In this document: in pieces, positions 33,123-41,421 of the stretch
How the letters are laid out: each line of letters opens with the position of its first letter
Position numbering within the stretch: the first letter of the stretch is position 1
NCBI GenBank assembly: GCA_035696365.1
Contig: DASRQS010000052.1
Location: 124,001 to 188,000 of the forward strand
Direction of reading: 5' to 3'
DNA from: JALYLC01 sp035696365
Lineage (GTDB): Bacteria > Actinomycetota > Thermoleophilia > Gaiellales > JALYLC01
DNA length: 64,000 bases
The notes under the pieces: model-generated
Database searches by the model: none
Told to the model about the DNA's origin: nothing
Seen by the model: the letters and a program-made list of their open reading frames with translations, nothing else
Position numbers and translations under genes: made by a program

Positions 33123-33764
33123 CTATCCCGCGGCTCGCTCCGCTCGCTCCCGGATCCCCCGGAGCATGCCCCGGCTCATGACGAAGCTGACCAGCTGGAC
33201 GGGCTCGACGAGCAGCGGGCTCCACCAGCGCGAGTAGCCGTAGCGCTCGCGCACCACCAGCCGCGTCGCCCCGCCGGGCGCGTCGAGCAGCACGAACGCC
33301 CAGGTGCAGTCATACGGCGGAGCCACGTTGCCCATCGGCACGCCGCCGCGGATCACCAGGGCTCGCCCGGGATCGACGACGACGGCGATGAGCGCGATCT
33401 CGGGATGGAGCCTGACCGGATCGCCGATCGAGACGTGCTGCCACTCGGGATGGATGCGGTCGGCGCTGTGCAGATCGCAGCCCAGGAGGTTCTCGAGGGC
33501 GTCGTAGGTGTAGAAGCCGCCGCGCCCCTGCCCGAGCTGGGCGATCCACGGCCAGACCGCGGCGGGAGCGGCGCCGATCGTGATCGCGCGTGTCGCCGTG
33601 ATGTCGGCCCGAGCCATGAGCTCGTCGCCGGGCAGGTGAGCGCTCAGCTCCGCGTCGCTCGCCCCCCAGCGCAGGTAGCGGCGGCGGGCGAGACGGCCGG
33701 CGAGCACCGCCGCCCCGAAGCCGATGACGAGACTCGACCTGGCGTATCTGTGCGAAGCGCGCAT
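33123..33764 (-). CDS. SRPBCC (START-like) family protein
   Basis: A 213-residue protein. The N-terminus (SSLVIGFGAAVLAGRLARRRYLRWG) has a short hydrophobic stretch; the rest is a helix-grip SRPBCC domain (ATRAITIGAAPAAVWPWIAQLGQGRGG, then GCDLHSADRIHPEWQ, with TRLVVRERYGY late). Such domains bind lipids or hydrophobic ligands. ATG 33764 has GGAAGG upstream; GTG 33806 is a longer alternative. It precedes the TPR-CMD-AhpD genes by 13 bp and may be the operon's first gene. The 231-bp gap to usp (33996) holds a palindrome at 33878. Confidence 0.78.
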   Translation of the reverse strand: MRASHRYARSSLVIGFGAAVLAGRLARRRYLRWGASDAELSAHLPGDELMARADITATRAITIGAAPAAVWPWIAQLGQGRGGFYTYDALENLLGCDLHSADRIHPEWQHVSIGDPVRLHPEIALIAVVVDPGRALVIRGGVPMGNVAPPYDCTWAFVLLDAPGGATRLVVRERYGYSRWWSPLLVEPVQLVSFVMSRGMLRGIRERAERAAG

Positions 33765-33877
33765 GGAAGAGGTGCCTTCCTCTGTGGGCGACGGGCGCGT
33801 GAGCATTCCGGCGCCCGCTGTCCCTCAGCATGCTCCCTCCCGGCGCCCGGCGCAGCGCAACAAACCCGCACACATCC

Positions 33878-33896
33878 GCTGCGGAAAACCCGCCGC
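33878..33896. promoter_or_regulatory. GCTGCGG-N5-CCGCCGC motif upstream of usp
   Basis: GCTGCGG-AAAAC-CCGCCGC, an imperfect palindrome 99 bp before the universal stress gene at 33996. It matches 15 of 19 bases of the perfect palindrome at 37570-37588, which lies before the other universal stress gene and the DosS-like kinase gene. Candidate binding site of the NarL-type regulator at 35210. Confidence 0.45.
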
Positions 33897-33995
33897 GCAA
33901 TCGAGGGACGACACCGAAGCCACCGCCACCCGCCGCGACGACCATACGTTTGCAGGTCGCGATGTGGCGGCCACCCATTCACAGCGGAGGCACCC

Positions 33996-34418
33996 ATGTT
34001 CAACACCGTCGTTCTCGCACTGGACGGCTCCGACTCGTCCGATCGTGCACTCGAGTACGCGACGACGCTCGCCAAGGACCAGGGAAGCGCCGTGCACGTC
34101 ATCCACGTGCGCGAGATCTTCGTCGGTCGCGGCGGCGGGCCCGTCCCGCTCAACGAGCGCGACCTGCAGACGAAGGTCGAACTGCAGGTCGAGGGGCTCA
34201 CCGCGGCCGGCGTCAACGCCGACCTCGAGACCCATTCGGTGCCCTTCGGGGGCCCCGCGAACGTGATCGCCGACGCCGCCCAGAGCTCCAAGGCCGACGT
34301 CGTCATCACCGGCACGCGCGGCCTCGGCGGCATCTCGGGGCTGCTCCTCGGGAGCGTCGCGCAGCGCCTGCTGCAGCTCGCCCACTGTCCCGTCCTCGTC
34401 ATTCCGCCGGCAGCCTGA
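33996..34418 (+). CDS. Universal stress protein (UspA family)
   Basis: A 140-residue single Usp domain. It starts VVLALDGSDSSDRALEYA (ATP-ribose strand and loop) and ends with the ATP-phosphate motif GTRGLGGISGLLLGSVAQRL (G-x2-G-x9-G-S), then HCPVLVIP, so it is the ATP-binding type. A strong GCGGAGG box precedes ATG 33996. Such proteins respond to hypoxia, starvation or redox stress. The gene is followed by a two-TM membrane protein after 61 bp. Confidence 0.9.
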   Translation: MFNTVVLALDGSDSSDRALEYATTLAKDQGSAVHVIHVREIFVGRGGGPVPLNERDLQTKVELQVEGLTAAGVNADLETHSVPFGGPANVIADAAQSSKADVVITGTRGLGGISGLLLGSVAQRLLQLAHCPVLVIPPAA

Positions 34419-34479
34419 CCCCCGCCCGTCCGGTCCTGTGCGCGTCCCAATCGACCACCCGAACGGAAGGAACATCCCA

Positions 34480-35109
34480 ATGAGGCGTTGGCTGCAATAC
34501 GGCGGATTCGCCGCCGGAATCGTCCTGGTGCTCTTCGGCGCCGTGGCCATCTACATGGGCGTGAGCGGTCGTTCGACCGTGCACGACAACCTGCGCCAGG
34601 AGCGCATCGTCGGCTCGGCCGACATGACGCCGGCCGGCATCAAGGCCGAGGCGAAGGCCGCCGGCCTGACCAACATCGCGCTGCCGACCTGCAGCGTCGC
34701 CGGCAAGACCGTCGCTACCGGCGCCGACGCGCGCTGCTTCGCCACCTACATGCGCATCCACGCCCTCGAGGCGTCCGGTGGCCTCACGTACGCGGAGATG
34801 CCGCGCTACGCGACTGCGGACGGCAAGGGCACCAGCGACGCAGCCCTGGCCACGAAGACCCCCGGCGGGCAGCCGCTGGACAACCCGGTCCGCGCAGTGT
34901 GGGTCAACGAGACCGCGCTCAGCACGGCGCTCAACGTCAGCTATATGGCCGACCAGCTCGCGCTCTTCGGCGTCGTCGTCGGCATCGCGCTCCTGCTGAG
35001 CGGCATCGGCTTCATCGTGCTCGCCGCATTCGGCACCCTGCGCCTCGTCGCAGTGGTACGGGAGCCGCCGACTCCGGCCGTACCCACGACCAAGCCCGTC
35101 ACAGCCTAG
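34480..35109 (+). CDS. Hypothetical membrane protein, two transmembrane helices
   Basis: A 209-residue protein: TM1 at about 6-26 (GGFAAGIVLVLFGAVAIYMGV), a roughly 130-residue extracytoplasmic loop with two Cys (PTCSVAG and ARCFATYM, possible disulfide), TM2 at about 165-190 (LALFGVVVGIALLLSGIGFIVLA) and a short cytoplasmic Pro-rich tail. No family assigned. ATG 34480 follows GGAAGGAA. Downstream of usp in the same direction, so possibly cotranscribed. Confidence 0.75.
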   Translation: MRRWLQYGGFAAGIVLVLFGAVAIYMGVSGRSTVHDNLRQERIVGSADMTPAGIKAEAKAAGLTNIALPTCSVAGKTVATGADARCFATYMRIHALEASGGLTYAEMPRYATADGKGTSDAALATKTPGGQPLDNPVRAVWVNETALSTALNVSYMADQLALFGVVVGIALLLSGIGFIVLAAFGTLRLVAVVREPPTPAVPTTKPVTA

Positions 35110-35138
35110 TCCGTCACCCCGATCAGGCTGGGAACCGG

Positions 35139-35162
35139 CCGCGGTGGGTACGCCCACCGCGG
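35139..35162. terminator. Strong hairpin in convergent gap
   Basis: CCGCGGTGGG-TACG-CCCACCGCGG, a perfect 10-bp stem with a 4-base loop, 30 bp after the membrane-protein stop and before the GGGGTC palindrome. It has no U-run, so it may act as a bidirectional transcript-end stabiliser rather than a classical terminator. Confidence 0.5.
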
Positions 35163-35168
35163 TCGGCC

Positions 35169-35203
35169 GTGCACACACCGGGGTCTGACCCCGGTTTGTG
35201 CAC
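35169..35203. repeat. 35-bp palindrome with GGGGTCTGACCCC core
   Basis: The 17-base arms flank a central T and match at 16 of 17 positions: outer GTGCACA/TGTGCAC and inner CCGGGGTC/GACCCCGG. It lies six bases from the stop of the NarL-type regulator in a convergent gap. The same core occurs at 28675-28744 and 55406-55436, also in convergent gaps. Confidence 0.75.
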
Positions 35204-35209
35204 GCACCG

Positions 35210-35818
35210 TCAGAGGGCGACGATGCGGTGCTCCAGCGCGTAGCGCACCAGGTCGGCGCGAGTCGAGAGCCGCAGCTTGTCGAGGATGTGCCGGCGGTGC
35301 GCCTCGATCGTGCGCACGCTCAGGAAGAGCTGGCCGGCGATCTCCTGGTTGGTGTAGCCAAGCGCGATCAGTCGCAGGATCTCGCGCTCGCGCTCGGTCA
35401 GATCGTCGTCCGGCTCCTTCATGACGAGTCGCGCGGCGAGTGCCGGATGCACGTAGATGCGATCGTCGAGGACGGCGTCGATCGCCGCGCACAGCTCGTC
35501 GTCGGCCGCGTCCTTGACCACGTAGCCCTGCGCGCCCAGCTCGAAGGCCTTGCGCGCGTAGGCCGGCTCGTCCTGCATGGACAGGATCACGACGCGGGCG
35601 CCGCCCTCGCGAATGTCCGCGATCGCGTCGAGCCCCGATTCATCGCCGAGCGCGAGATCGAGCACCACCACGTCGGGGCTGAGCGTGCGGGCGCGCTCGA
35701 GCGCCTCCTGCACGCCCGCCGCCTCGCCGACCACCTCGATGCGACCGCCCGCCTCGAGCACGAGCCGAACGCCGCTGCGCACGATGCGGTGGTCGTCGAC
35801 GAGCAGCGCGCGAATCAC
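35210..35818 (-). CDS. NarL/FixJ (LuxR-type) response regulator, DosR-like
   Basis: A 202-residue regulator: receiver domain IRALLVDDHRIVRSGVRLVLEAGG with phospho-acceptor Asp in VVVLDLALGDESG and switch Lys in YVVKDAADD, then a LuxR helix-turn-helix (LTEREREILRLIALGYTNQEI, split: LTEREREILRLIALG; RTIEAHRRHILDKLRLSTRA). GTG 35818 overlaps the kinase stop (GTGA), so the pair is cotranscribed. Beside Usp genes this resembles the DosR/DevR dormancy system of mycobacteria. Confidence 0.87.
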   Translation of the reverse strand: MIRALLVDDHRIVRSGVRLVLEAGGRIEVVGEAAGVQEALERARTLSPDVVVLDLALGDESGLDAIADIREGGARVVILSMQDEPAYARKAFELGAQGYVVKDAADDELCAAIDAVLDDRIYVHPALAARLVMKEPDDDLTEREREILRLIALGYTNQEIAGQLFLSVRTIEAHRRHILDKLRLSTRADLVRYALEHRIVAL

Positions 35819-37536
35819 GTCGCGTCCACGCGGGTCTCGAAGCGCACGCGCGCACCGCCGGCCGCCGGGCGCTCGAGCTCGACCCGCCCGCCCACCATGC
35901 GCGCGCGCTCGATCATCCCCTCGACCCCGAGGCCGACCGCGCCCGGGCCGAAGCCCTCGCCGTCGTCGAGAATCTCGAGCACGAGCTGCTGGTCGACAAC
36001 CGTCGCGCTGACCTGCGCGTGCGAGGCCTTCGCGTGCCGCACGACGTTGCCCAACGCCTCCTGCGTGATGCGGTAGGCGGCGGTGGCGATGTCGGGAGAC
36101 AACCGGTCGAGCCCGTCGCCGAGCTCGGGAGCGATGGCGAGGCCGCTGCGGCGGGCAACCGTCACGCACAGGCGCTCGAGGGCCGCGCCCAGCCCGAAGT
36201 CGTCGAGTACCTTCGGTCGCAGGTCGGCGATCAGGTCGCGCACGTCCTCGATGGCTGCCGCGACTCCCTCGCGCGCCTCGTGCAGCGTGGCGCGCTGCTC
36301 GTCGTCCGCGACCTCGCGCTCGAGGCGGCGCAGCGCGAAGAGCACCGAGGCGAGCCCGCCCGCCGTGCGGTCGTGGAGATCCTGCGCGAGGCGCCGCCGC
36401 TCGCGCTCCTGCGTCTCGATCACGCGCGAGAGCGTCTCGCGGCCGGCCTCGGCATCGGCCTGCGTCTGGCGGAGCCTCGCCAGCGCTTCGGCGCGGGCGC
36501 GCTCACGTGCGAGCGAGCGCGACGTGCGCACCGCGATCGCGGCGAAGGTCGAGAGCACCTGCAGCAACTCCTGCTCGTCGGCGCCGAGCGGCCTCCCGTC
36601 CTCGTCATCGGCCGCGAGCAGGACGGCCACGCCCTCGTCGCCGATCAGCACCGGCTGCGCAATCACGTCGTGCCCGGCGAAGCGGCCGGCCGAGGGGAAG
36701 CTCGCCAGCGCCGCGGAGTCGCGGCCGTCCAGGTGGATCGACACGCCGGCCAGCAGCACGACGCCGGCGAACGAGCCCTCGATCGGCACCGGCGTGGTGT
36801 CGAAGTCCTCGGCATCGGGGCCCGCGGCCACGTCGTAGCGGACGACCCCCGCGAACTCGTCGGGCACGCCGATCGCGACCAGACGCACACGCAGCAGACG
36901 AACCGCCTCCTCCGCCAGCCGGTGCATCGCAACCTTCAGATCCTGCTCGCGCAGGACGACCGCGGCCACGCTCGTGAGCGCGACGCGCGCCTCGGCGGCT
37001 CGCCGCGCCTGCTCGGCCTGCTCCGTCGCGTCCTGGTAGAGCCGGGCGTTCTCGATCGCCACCGCCGCCATCCCGGCCAGCAGCAGGGCGACCCGCTCGT
37101 CCTCCTCGGTGAACACCCCGTCCGGGGCCTCGGTCAGGTAGAGGTTGCCGAAGATGCCGCCCCGGCCCTCGACCGGCACGCCGAGGAAGGAGCGCATCGG
37201 CGGATGGTTCGGCGGGAAGCCGACCGAGCGCGGATCCTCGGAGAGATCTCGCAAGCGCAACGGCCGCGCCTCGTCGATGAGCACGCCGAGCACGCCGCGG
37301 CCCGTCGGGAGCGCGCCAAGCGCCTCGCGCTCCTCGCGGGTGAGGCCCGTGGTGATGAAGCGCGTGATGCGGCGGTCGGGACCGAGCACTCCAAGCGCGC
37401 AGTAACGGGCGCGCGTCACACGCGCGGCCGCCTCGACGACGGTCTGCAGGGTCTCGTCGAGATCGAGACCCCGAGCGATGGCAGCCCCCGCCTCGACGAC
37501 CTCCGCAAGCTTGTCCTGCGTTGGGGGCGCTGCCAT
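35815..37536 (-). CDS. Two-GAF sensor histidine kinase, DosS/DevS-like
   Basis: A 573-residue soluble kinase: GAF domain 1 (about 20-165, ARVTRARYCALGVLGPDRRI), GAF domain 2 (about 190-345), a HisKA_3 dimerisation helix with the phospho-His in RRLAQDLHDRTAGGLASVLF, and an HATPase (ITQEALGNVVRHAKASHAQV; DDGEGFGPG). The order matches DevS/DosT, whose GAF-A binds heme; heme binding here is not proven. ATG 37536. Cotranscribed with the NarL-type regulator and divergent from a Usp gene with a palindrome between. Confidence 0.87.
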   Translation of the reverse strand: MAAPPTQDKLAEVVEAGAAIARGLDLDETLQTVVEAAARVTRARYCALGVLGPDRRITRFITTGLTREEREALGALPTGRGVLGVLIDEARPLRLRDLSEDPRSVGFPPNHPPMRSFLGVPVEGRGGIFGNLYLTEAPDGVFTEEDERVALLLAGMAAVAIENARLYQDATEQAEQARRAAEARVALTSVAAVVLREQDLKVAMHRLAEEAVRLLRVRLVAIGVPDEFAGVVRYDVAAGPDAEDFDTTPVPIEGSFAGVVLLAGVSIHLDGRDSAALASFPSAGRFAGHDVIAQPVLIGDEGVAVLLAADDEDGRPLGADEQELLQVLSTFAAIAVRTSRSLARERARAEALARLRQTQADAEAGRETLSRVIETQERERRRLAQDLHDRTAGGLASVLFALRRLEREVADDEQRATLHEAREGVAAAIEDVRDLIADLRPKVLDDFGLGAALERLCVTVARRSGLAIAPELGDGLDRLSPDIATAAYRITQEALGNVVRHAKASHAQVSATVVDQQLVLEILDDGEGFGPGAVGLGVEGMIERARMVGGRVELERPAAGGARVRFETRVDAT

Positions 37537-37569
37537 GTGCTCTTTGCACCATATCGCGTGAGGCTCCGG

Positions 37570-37588
37570 GCTGCGGATTTCCCGCAGC
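37570..37588. promoter_or_regulatory. GCTGCGG-N5-CCGCAGC palindrome in divergent promoter
   Basis: GCTGCGG-ATTTC-CCGCAGC, perfect 7-bp arms, 33 bp upstream of the DosS-like kinase ATG and 55 bp upstream of the Usp-like GTG. A related 19-mer lies before the other usp gene (33878-33896), and a lone GCTGCGG half-site follows at 37636-37642. Candidate operator for the NarL-type regulator encoded alongside. Confidence 0.5.
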
Positions 37589-37643
37589 GCGACGGCGAGC
37601 GTACGCCGATGGCAGGCTCCGCAATTCGCGCAAAGCTGCGGGT

Positions 37644-38030
37644 GTGGATCAGGACTCGCGCAACGGAGCGACACGGCGATTGGTCGCCTACGACGGGTCG
37701 TCGTCGGCGCGCCGCGCGCTCCAGCACGCGGCCGCCCTGCATCGCACGGGCGACGACATGGGCGTGATCTACGTGCTGGAACCTGGCCACGAGGACGGCG
37801 GCTACCTCGCAGAGGCGCTGCTCGCACTGTCCGATCGTGGCATCGACGCGGCGGCGGTGGCGCGGTCCGGCAATCCCGCCCGCACGATCTGCATGGCCGC
37901 GGAGCGGGAGGACTACGACACGATCGTCGTCGGCCGGCGAAACGTGCTCGATTCGGGGCTGCTGCTGCTCGGCTCCGTCGCGTCGCGCGTCGTGGCCGGC
38001 GCGGCCGGAAACGTCGTGGTCGTCGCATGA
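37644..38030 (+). CDS. Universal-stress-protein-like protein
   Basis: A 128-residue UspA-fold protein starting at GTG 37644. It has RRLVAYDGSSSARRALQHAA at the N-terminus and VVGRRNVLDSGLLLLGSVASRVV at the C-terminus, the ATP-phosphate loop pattern, shown here only as the GRRN...LLGSVASRV elements. The N-terminal ATP-binding half is short. Its stop overlaps the ATG of the Pat/ACS gene (ATGA), so the two are coupled; the kinase gene diverges upstream. Confidence 0.8.
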   Translation: MDQDSRNGATRRLVAYDGSSSARRALQHAAALHRTGDDMGVIYVLEPGHEDGGYLAEALLALSDRGIDAAAVARSGNPARTICMAAEREDYDTIVVGRRNVLDSGLLLLGSVASRVVAGAAGNVVVVA

Positions 38031-40690
38031 GCACCGCGCTCGAGCGAGACTCCGGCGTCGCCGACGTCATCCTGCGCGACGGTCGCACCCTGCGCCTGCG
38101 CCCACCCTGCCGTGAGGACCGCGAGGGCCTCGCGGCGTTCCTTGCCGGGCTGTCGCCCGAGAGCCTGCATCAGCGCTTCCACGCCGCCTTGCGCCCGCGC
38201 GCCGAGCTCGTCGACCCGTACCTGGATTCCAACTGGCGTGACCGCGGGGCGCTCCTTGGCGCCGTCGCCGAGGACGGCGGCGAGCGGATCATCGCGCTCG
38301 CGAGCTATGCCCGGTTGCGCGACCCGGCCGCCGCCGAGGTTGCGTTCGCGGTGGCCGACGCGCATCAGGCACGGGGCATCGCGACGCGCATGCTGGAGCA
38401 GCTTGCGCGCCGCGCCGCGGTCGAGGGCATCGAGCGACTGGTGTTCGAGATCCTGCCCGGCAACGCGCACATGCTGCGGGTCGTGGCCGAGGCGGGCTTC
38501 GAGGTCGTCCGCCAGACCGCGCACGGCGTGGTCGAGGCGACCATGCTGATCGATCCGACCGGCGCCTCGGCCCTGCGCGCCGACGAGCGCGACCACATCG
38601 CCGTCACGGCCTCGCTGCGCGCGTTCCTCGAGCCGGCGAGCGTCGCGGTCTACGGGGCTTCGGCGCGGCCCGGAACGATCGGCGGCGAGCTCTTCGGAAA
38701 CGTCCTGGCGGGTGGATTCTCCGGCCGCGTGTATCCGATCAATCGCAAGGGCGAGGCGGTCGCCGGCGTCCCTGGCCGCGAGAGCCTGCGCGGCGTCGAG
38801 CCGGCAGTCGATCTGGCCGTGATCTGCGTGCCGGCCGCAGCCGTCCTCGACGCCGCAGCGGATGCGCTCGACGCTGGCGTGCGCTCGCTCTGCGTCGTCT
38901 CGGCGGGCTTCGCCGAGGTGGGCGCCGAGGGCCTCGCGCTGCAGGAAGCGCTGGTCGCGCTCGTGCGCTCGCACGGCGGCCGTCTGATCGGCCCCAACTG
39001 CCTGGGTATCACGGCCGCGGGCTCACGCCTCAACGCGACCTTCGCCGCTCAGCCCCTCCCGCCGGGAGGCGTCGGCTTCGCCTCTCAGAGCGGAGCGCTC
39101 GGGCTCGCGGTGGTCGAGCAGGCGCGCACACGGGGACTCGGTCTCTCCGCCTTCGCCTCGCTCGGCAACAAGGCCGACGTCTCGTCCAGCGACTTCCTCG
39201 AGTACTGGGAGGACGACGAGGCCACTTCCGTCGTCGCCCTGTACCTCGAGAGCTTCGGCAATCCCCTGCGCTTCGGGCGCATCGCGCGGCGCGTCGCCAG
39301 ACGCAAGCCCGTGCTGGCGCTGAAGGGCGGCGCCACGGCGGCCGGCGCCCGCGCCGCGGCCTCACACACGGCTGCGCTCGCGAGCTCCGAGGTCGCCGTG
39401 GACGCCCTGTTCCGCCAGTCCGGCGTGCAGCGAGCCCGGACGCTCTCTGAATTCCTCGATGCCGCCGTGCTGCTCTCGTCGCAGCCGCTGCCCCGCGGCC
39501 CACGTGTCGCGGTGCTGACCAACGCCGGCGGGCTCGCGATCCTGTGCGCCGACGCCTGCGCCGCGGAAGGCCTCGAGCTTCCGCCGCCGTCCGCAGCGAC
39601 GCGCAGCGCGCTGCTCGATGTCCTGCCGGCCGAGGCCGGCCTCGAGAACCCGATCGACGTGCTTGGCTCGGCGAGCGCCGAGACGTTCGCGGCGGCCCTG
39701 CCGCTCCTGCTTGCGGATCCCGCCTTCGACGCGGTCTGCGTGCTGTTCGCACGGCCGGTCGTCACCGCCGCCGCGGACGTCGTGCGTGCAGTCGACACGG
39801 CGATCGCCCAGGCGGGGCACGACAAACCGGTGGTCGGCGTCTTCCTCTCGGCCGAGCGCGGGCTCGAGACGGAGCCGCCGGCGCGCGTGGCGCGCTTCGA
39901 GTCGCCCGAGGCCGCCGCTCGAGCGCTCGGCGTGGCGGCCCGCCGGGCAGCCTGGCTGCGCCGGCCCGAGGGCGTGGTGCCCGAGCTCGCGAACATCGAT
40001 CGTGCCGGGGCCCGGGCCATCGCGGCCGATGCCCTCGAGGGAGTCGACGAGCTGTGGCTCGACGCCGAACGAAGCCGGCGGCTGCTCGAGGCCTACGGCA
40101 TCCGCCTCGCACCCGAGGCGCTCGCCGCAACACCCGATGAAGCAGTCCACGCGGCGGCCGTCATCGGCCTGCCCGTGGTCGTCAAGTCGGCCAAGGCGGG
40201 CGCGCACAAGACCGAGTCCGGCGGCGTGGCACTCGACCTCCGCGATGCGGCCGCCGTGCGTTGTGCTGCCGACAGGATCGGCGGCGCGGTGCTCGTTCAG
40301 CCGATGCTGGGAGGCGCCGAGCTGCTCGCAGGCGTCACGCAGGATCCGGTCTTCGGGCCCCTGGTCGCGATCGGCCTCGGAGGTGTTCAGGCGGAGCTCG
40401 TCGCCGCCGTGTCGTTCGCCGTCACACCGCTCACCGACATCGATGCGCTGGAGTTGCTAGCGGCCGGGCCTGTCGGACGACTGGCCGCGGGCTTTCGCGG
40501 TCATCCGCCGCTCGACGCCGGCGCGCTGACCGGCCTCCTCCACCGCCTCTCGGCGCTGGCGCACGACATTCCCGAGCTAGTCGAGCTCGATCTCAACCCC
40601 GTGCTGGCGACCGAGCGCGGCTACCTGGCCATCGACAGGCGCGTGCGCCTGCGCCGGACGGCCCCGATCACCCGCGCCAAGACCTGGTAG
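38027..40690 (+). CDS. GNAT acetyltransferase fused to ADP-forming acyl-CoA synthetase domains (Pat-like)
   Basis: An 887-residue fusion: N-terminal GNAT (about 15-175; HQARGIATRMLEQLARRA is the CoA loop), CoA-binding Rossmann domain (about 190-320; SVAVYGASARPGTIGGELF), a succinyl-CoA-ligase-like domain with the phospho-His region AAASHTAALASSEV, and a C-terminal ATP-grasp (about 670-880; PVVVKSAKAGAHKTESGGV; LVELDLNPVLA). The N-terminal GNAT order matches the streptomycete PatA protein acetyltransferases, which acetylate acyl-CoA synthetases; enterobacterial Pat has GNAT at the C-terminus. It overlaps the Usp-like gene by four bases. Confidence 0.9.
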   Translation: MSTALERDSGVADVILRDGRTLRLRPPCREDREGLAAFLAGLSPESLHQRFHAALRPRAELVDPYLDSNWRDRGALLGAVAEDGGERIIALASYARLRDPAAAEVAFAVADAHQARGIATRMLEQLARRAAVEGIERLVFEILPGNAHMLRVVAEAGFEVVRQTAHGVVEATMLIDPTGASALRADERDHIAVTASLRAFLEPASVAVYGASARPGTIGGELFGNVLAGGFSGRVYPINRKGEAVAGVPGRESLRGVEPAVDLAVICVPAAAVLDAAADALDAGVRSLCVVSAGFAEVGAEGLALQEALVALVRSHGGRLIGPNCLGITAAGSRLNATFAAQPLPPGGVGFASQSGALGLAVVEQARTRGLGLSAFASLGNKADVSSSDFLEYWEDDEATSVVALYLESFGNPLRFGRIARRVARRKPVLALKGGATAAGARAAASHTAALASSEVAVDALFRQSGVQRARTLSEFLDAAVLLSSQPLPRGPRVAVLTNAGGLAILCADACAAEGLELPPPSAATRSALLDVLPAEAGLENPIDVLGSASAETFAAALPLLLADPAFDAVCVLFARPVVTAAADVVRAVDTAIAQAGHDKPVVGVFLSAERGLETEPPARVARFESPEAAARALGVAARRAAWLRRPEGVVPELANIDRAGARAIAADALEGVDELWLDAERSRRLLEAYGIRLAPEALAATPDEAVHAAAVIGLPVVVKSAKAGAHKTESGGVALDLRDAAAVRCAADRIGGAVLVQPMLGGAELLAGVTQDPVFGPLVAIGLGGVQAELVAAVSFAVTPLTDIDALELLAAGPVGRLAAGFRGHPPLDAGALTGLLHRLSALAHDIPELVELDLNPVLATERGYLAIDRRVRLRRTAPITRAKTW

Positions 40691-40699
40691 GGGTCACGC

Positions 40700-40815
40700 C
40701 CTCTTCGGCTCCAGAGCGGCTCGAAGATCCTGTCCAGGCAGATCGAGACGAGCGACAGGATGATCGAGGCCCAGATCGCCGTCCACCAGAAGTGGTCGAC
40801 CGTCAGGCCAGCCCG
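40700..40815 (-). pseudogene. Fragment duplicated from the 3' end of the adjacent holin-like gene
   Basis: On the minus strand, bases 40735-40807 repeat 40895-40967 (offset 160 bp) with few mismatches. The peptide reads LTVDHFWWTAIWASIILS then LVSICL, matching the C-terminus of the intact holin-like protein, but has no start or upstream half and runs into the Pat/ACS gene. Remnant of a local duplication. Confidence 0.7.
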
Positions 40816-40818
40816 GGA

Positions 40819-40838
40819 TGACACTCAGGACAGTGTCA
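40819..40838 (-). terminator. Hairpin after holin-like gene
   Basis: TGACACT-CAGGAC-AGTGTCA, perfect 7-bp arms, 14 bp past the holin-like gene's TAA on the minus strand. No T-run follows, so it is a weak terminator candidate. Confidence 0.4.
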
Positions 40839-40852
40839 CCGGCGCAGGAGGG

Positions 40853-41224
40853 TTACGCGCTCTGGCGCTTGAAGAGCGCCCCGAAGGTCATCTGCAGACA
40901 GATCGAGACGAACGACAGGATGATCGAGGCCCAGATGGCCGTCCACCAGAAGTGGTCGACGGTCAGGTCATCCGTGAGGCCGTCGGTGATGTTGATCAGG
41001 ATGGCATTGACGACGATCGAGAAGAGGCCGAGCGTGATGATCGTCAGCGGGAACGTGATGATCCGCAGGATCGTCCCGATGAACGCGTTGACGATGCCAA
41101 AGATGAGCGCAATCCAGAGATACGACGAGATGCCGCCCGAGATGTCCATGCCCGACAGGAGCCAGGCGGTGATGGCAAAGGCCACCGCCATCAGGACCCA
41201 CGAGATGAGAAGCGATCGAAGCAT
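40853..41224 (-). CDS. Phage holin-like (DUF/holin_4_2) four-helix membrane protein
   Basis: A 123-residue integral membrane protein with four hydrophobic helices (SLLISWVLMAVAFAITAWLL; YLWIALIFGIVNAFIGTIL; FPLTIITLGLFSIVVNAILI; FWWTAIWASIILSFVSICL). The LGLFSIVVNA pattern is the family signature. Despite the name these proteins are common in non-phage envelope-stress contexts, and nothing phage-like surrounds it. ATG 41224. A 19-bp NTCACC/GGGTGAN palindrome lies 86 bp upstream. Confidence 0.83.
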   Translation of the reverse strand: MLRSLLISWVLMAVAFAITAWLLSGMDISGGISSYLWIALIFGIVNAFIGTILRIITFPLTIITLGLFSIVVNAILINITDGLTDDLTVDHFWWTAIWASIILSFVSICLQMTFGALFKRQSA

Positions 41225-41310
41225 GTGCCAGAGCTCCTTACGACAGCATCTGCTGCGGACCGGACCCGCGTATCCGCCGCCCGAGCATGAGATCGGCGCC
41301 GGCGGGTCGC

Positions 41311-41329
41311 ATCACCTGACGCGGGTGAT
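41311..41329. promoter_or_regulatory. 19-bp palindrome, copy 1 (upstream of holin-like gene)
   Basis: ATCACCTGACGCGGGTGAT, 6-bp perfect arms, 86 bp upstream of the holin-like gene start on the minus strand. One of seven copies in 41.3-53.6 kb with consensus NTCACC-N6-GGGTGAN. The surrounding 197-bp gap holds nothing else recognised. Confidence 0.6.
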
Positions 41330-41421
41330 TCGCAAAACGTGCGGCGGGGCGCGGATTCCTCCGCGCCCCGCCTGTCTGGCAACCCTCCGGCGCACGCCCC
41401 CCGACGGCACGCCGGCGCTGC

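Noticed and set aside
40853..41224. Holin-like genes as evidence for a prophage.
   Set aside because: No integrase, terminase, capsid, tail or lysin genes nearby; the family is common in actinobacterial envelopes.
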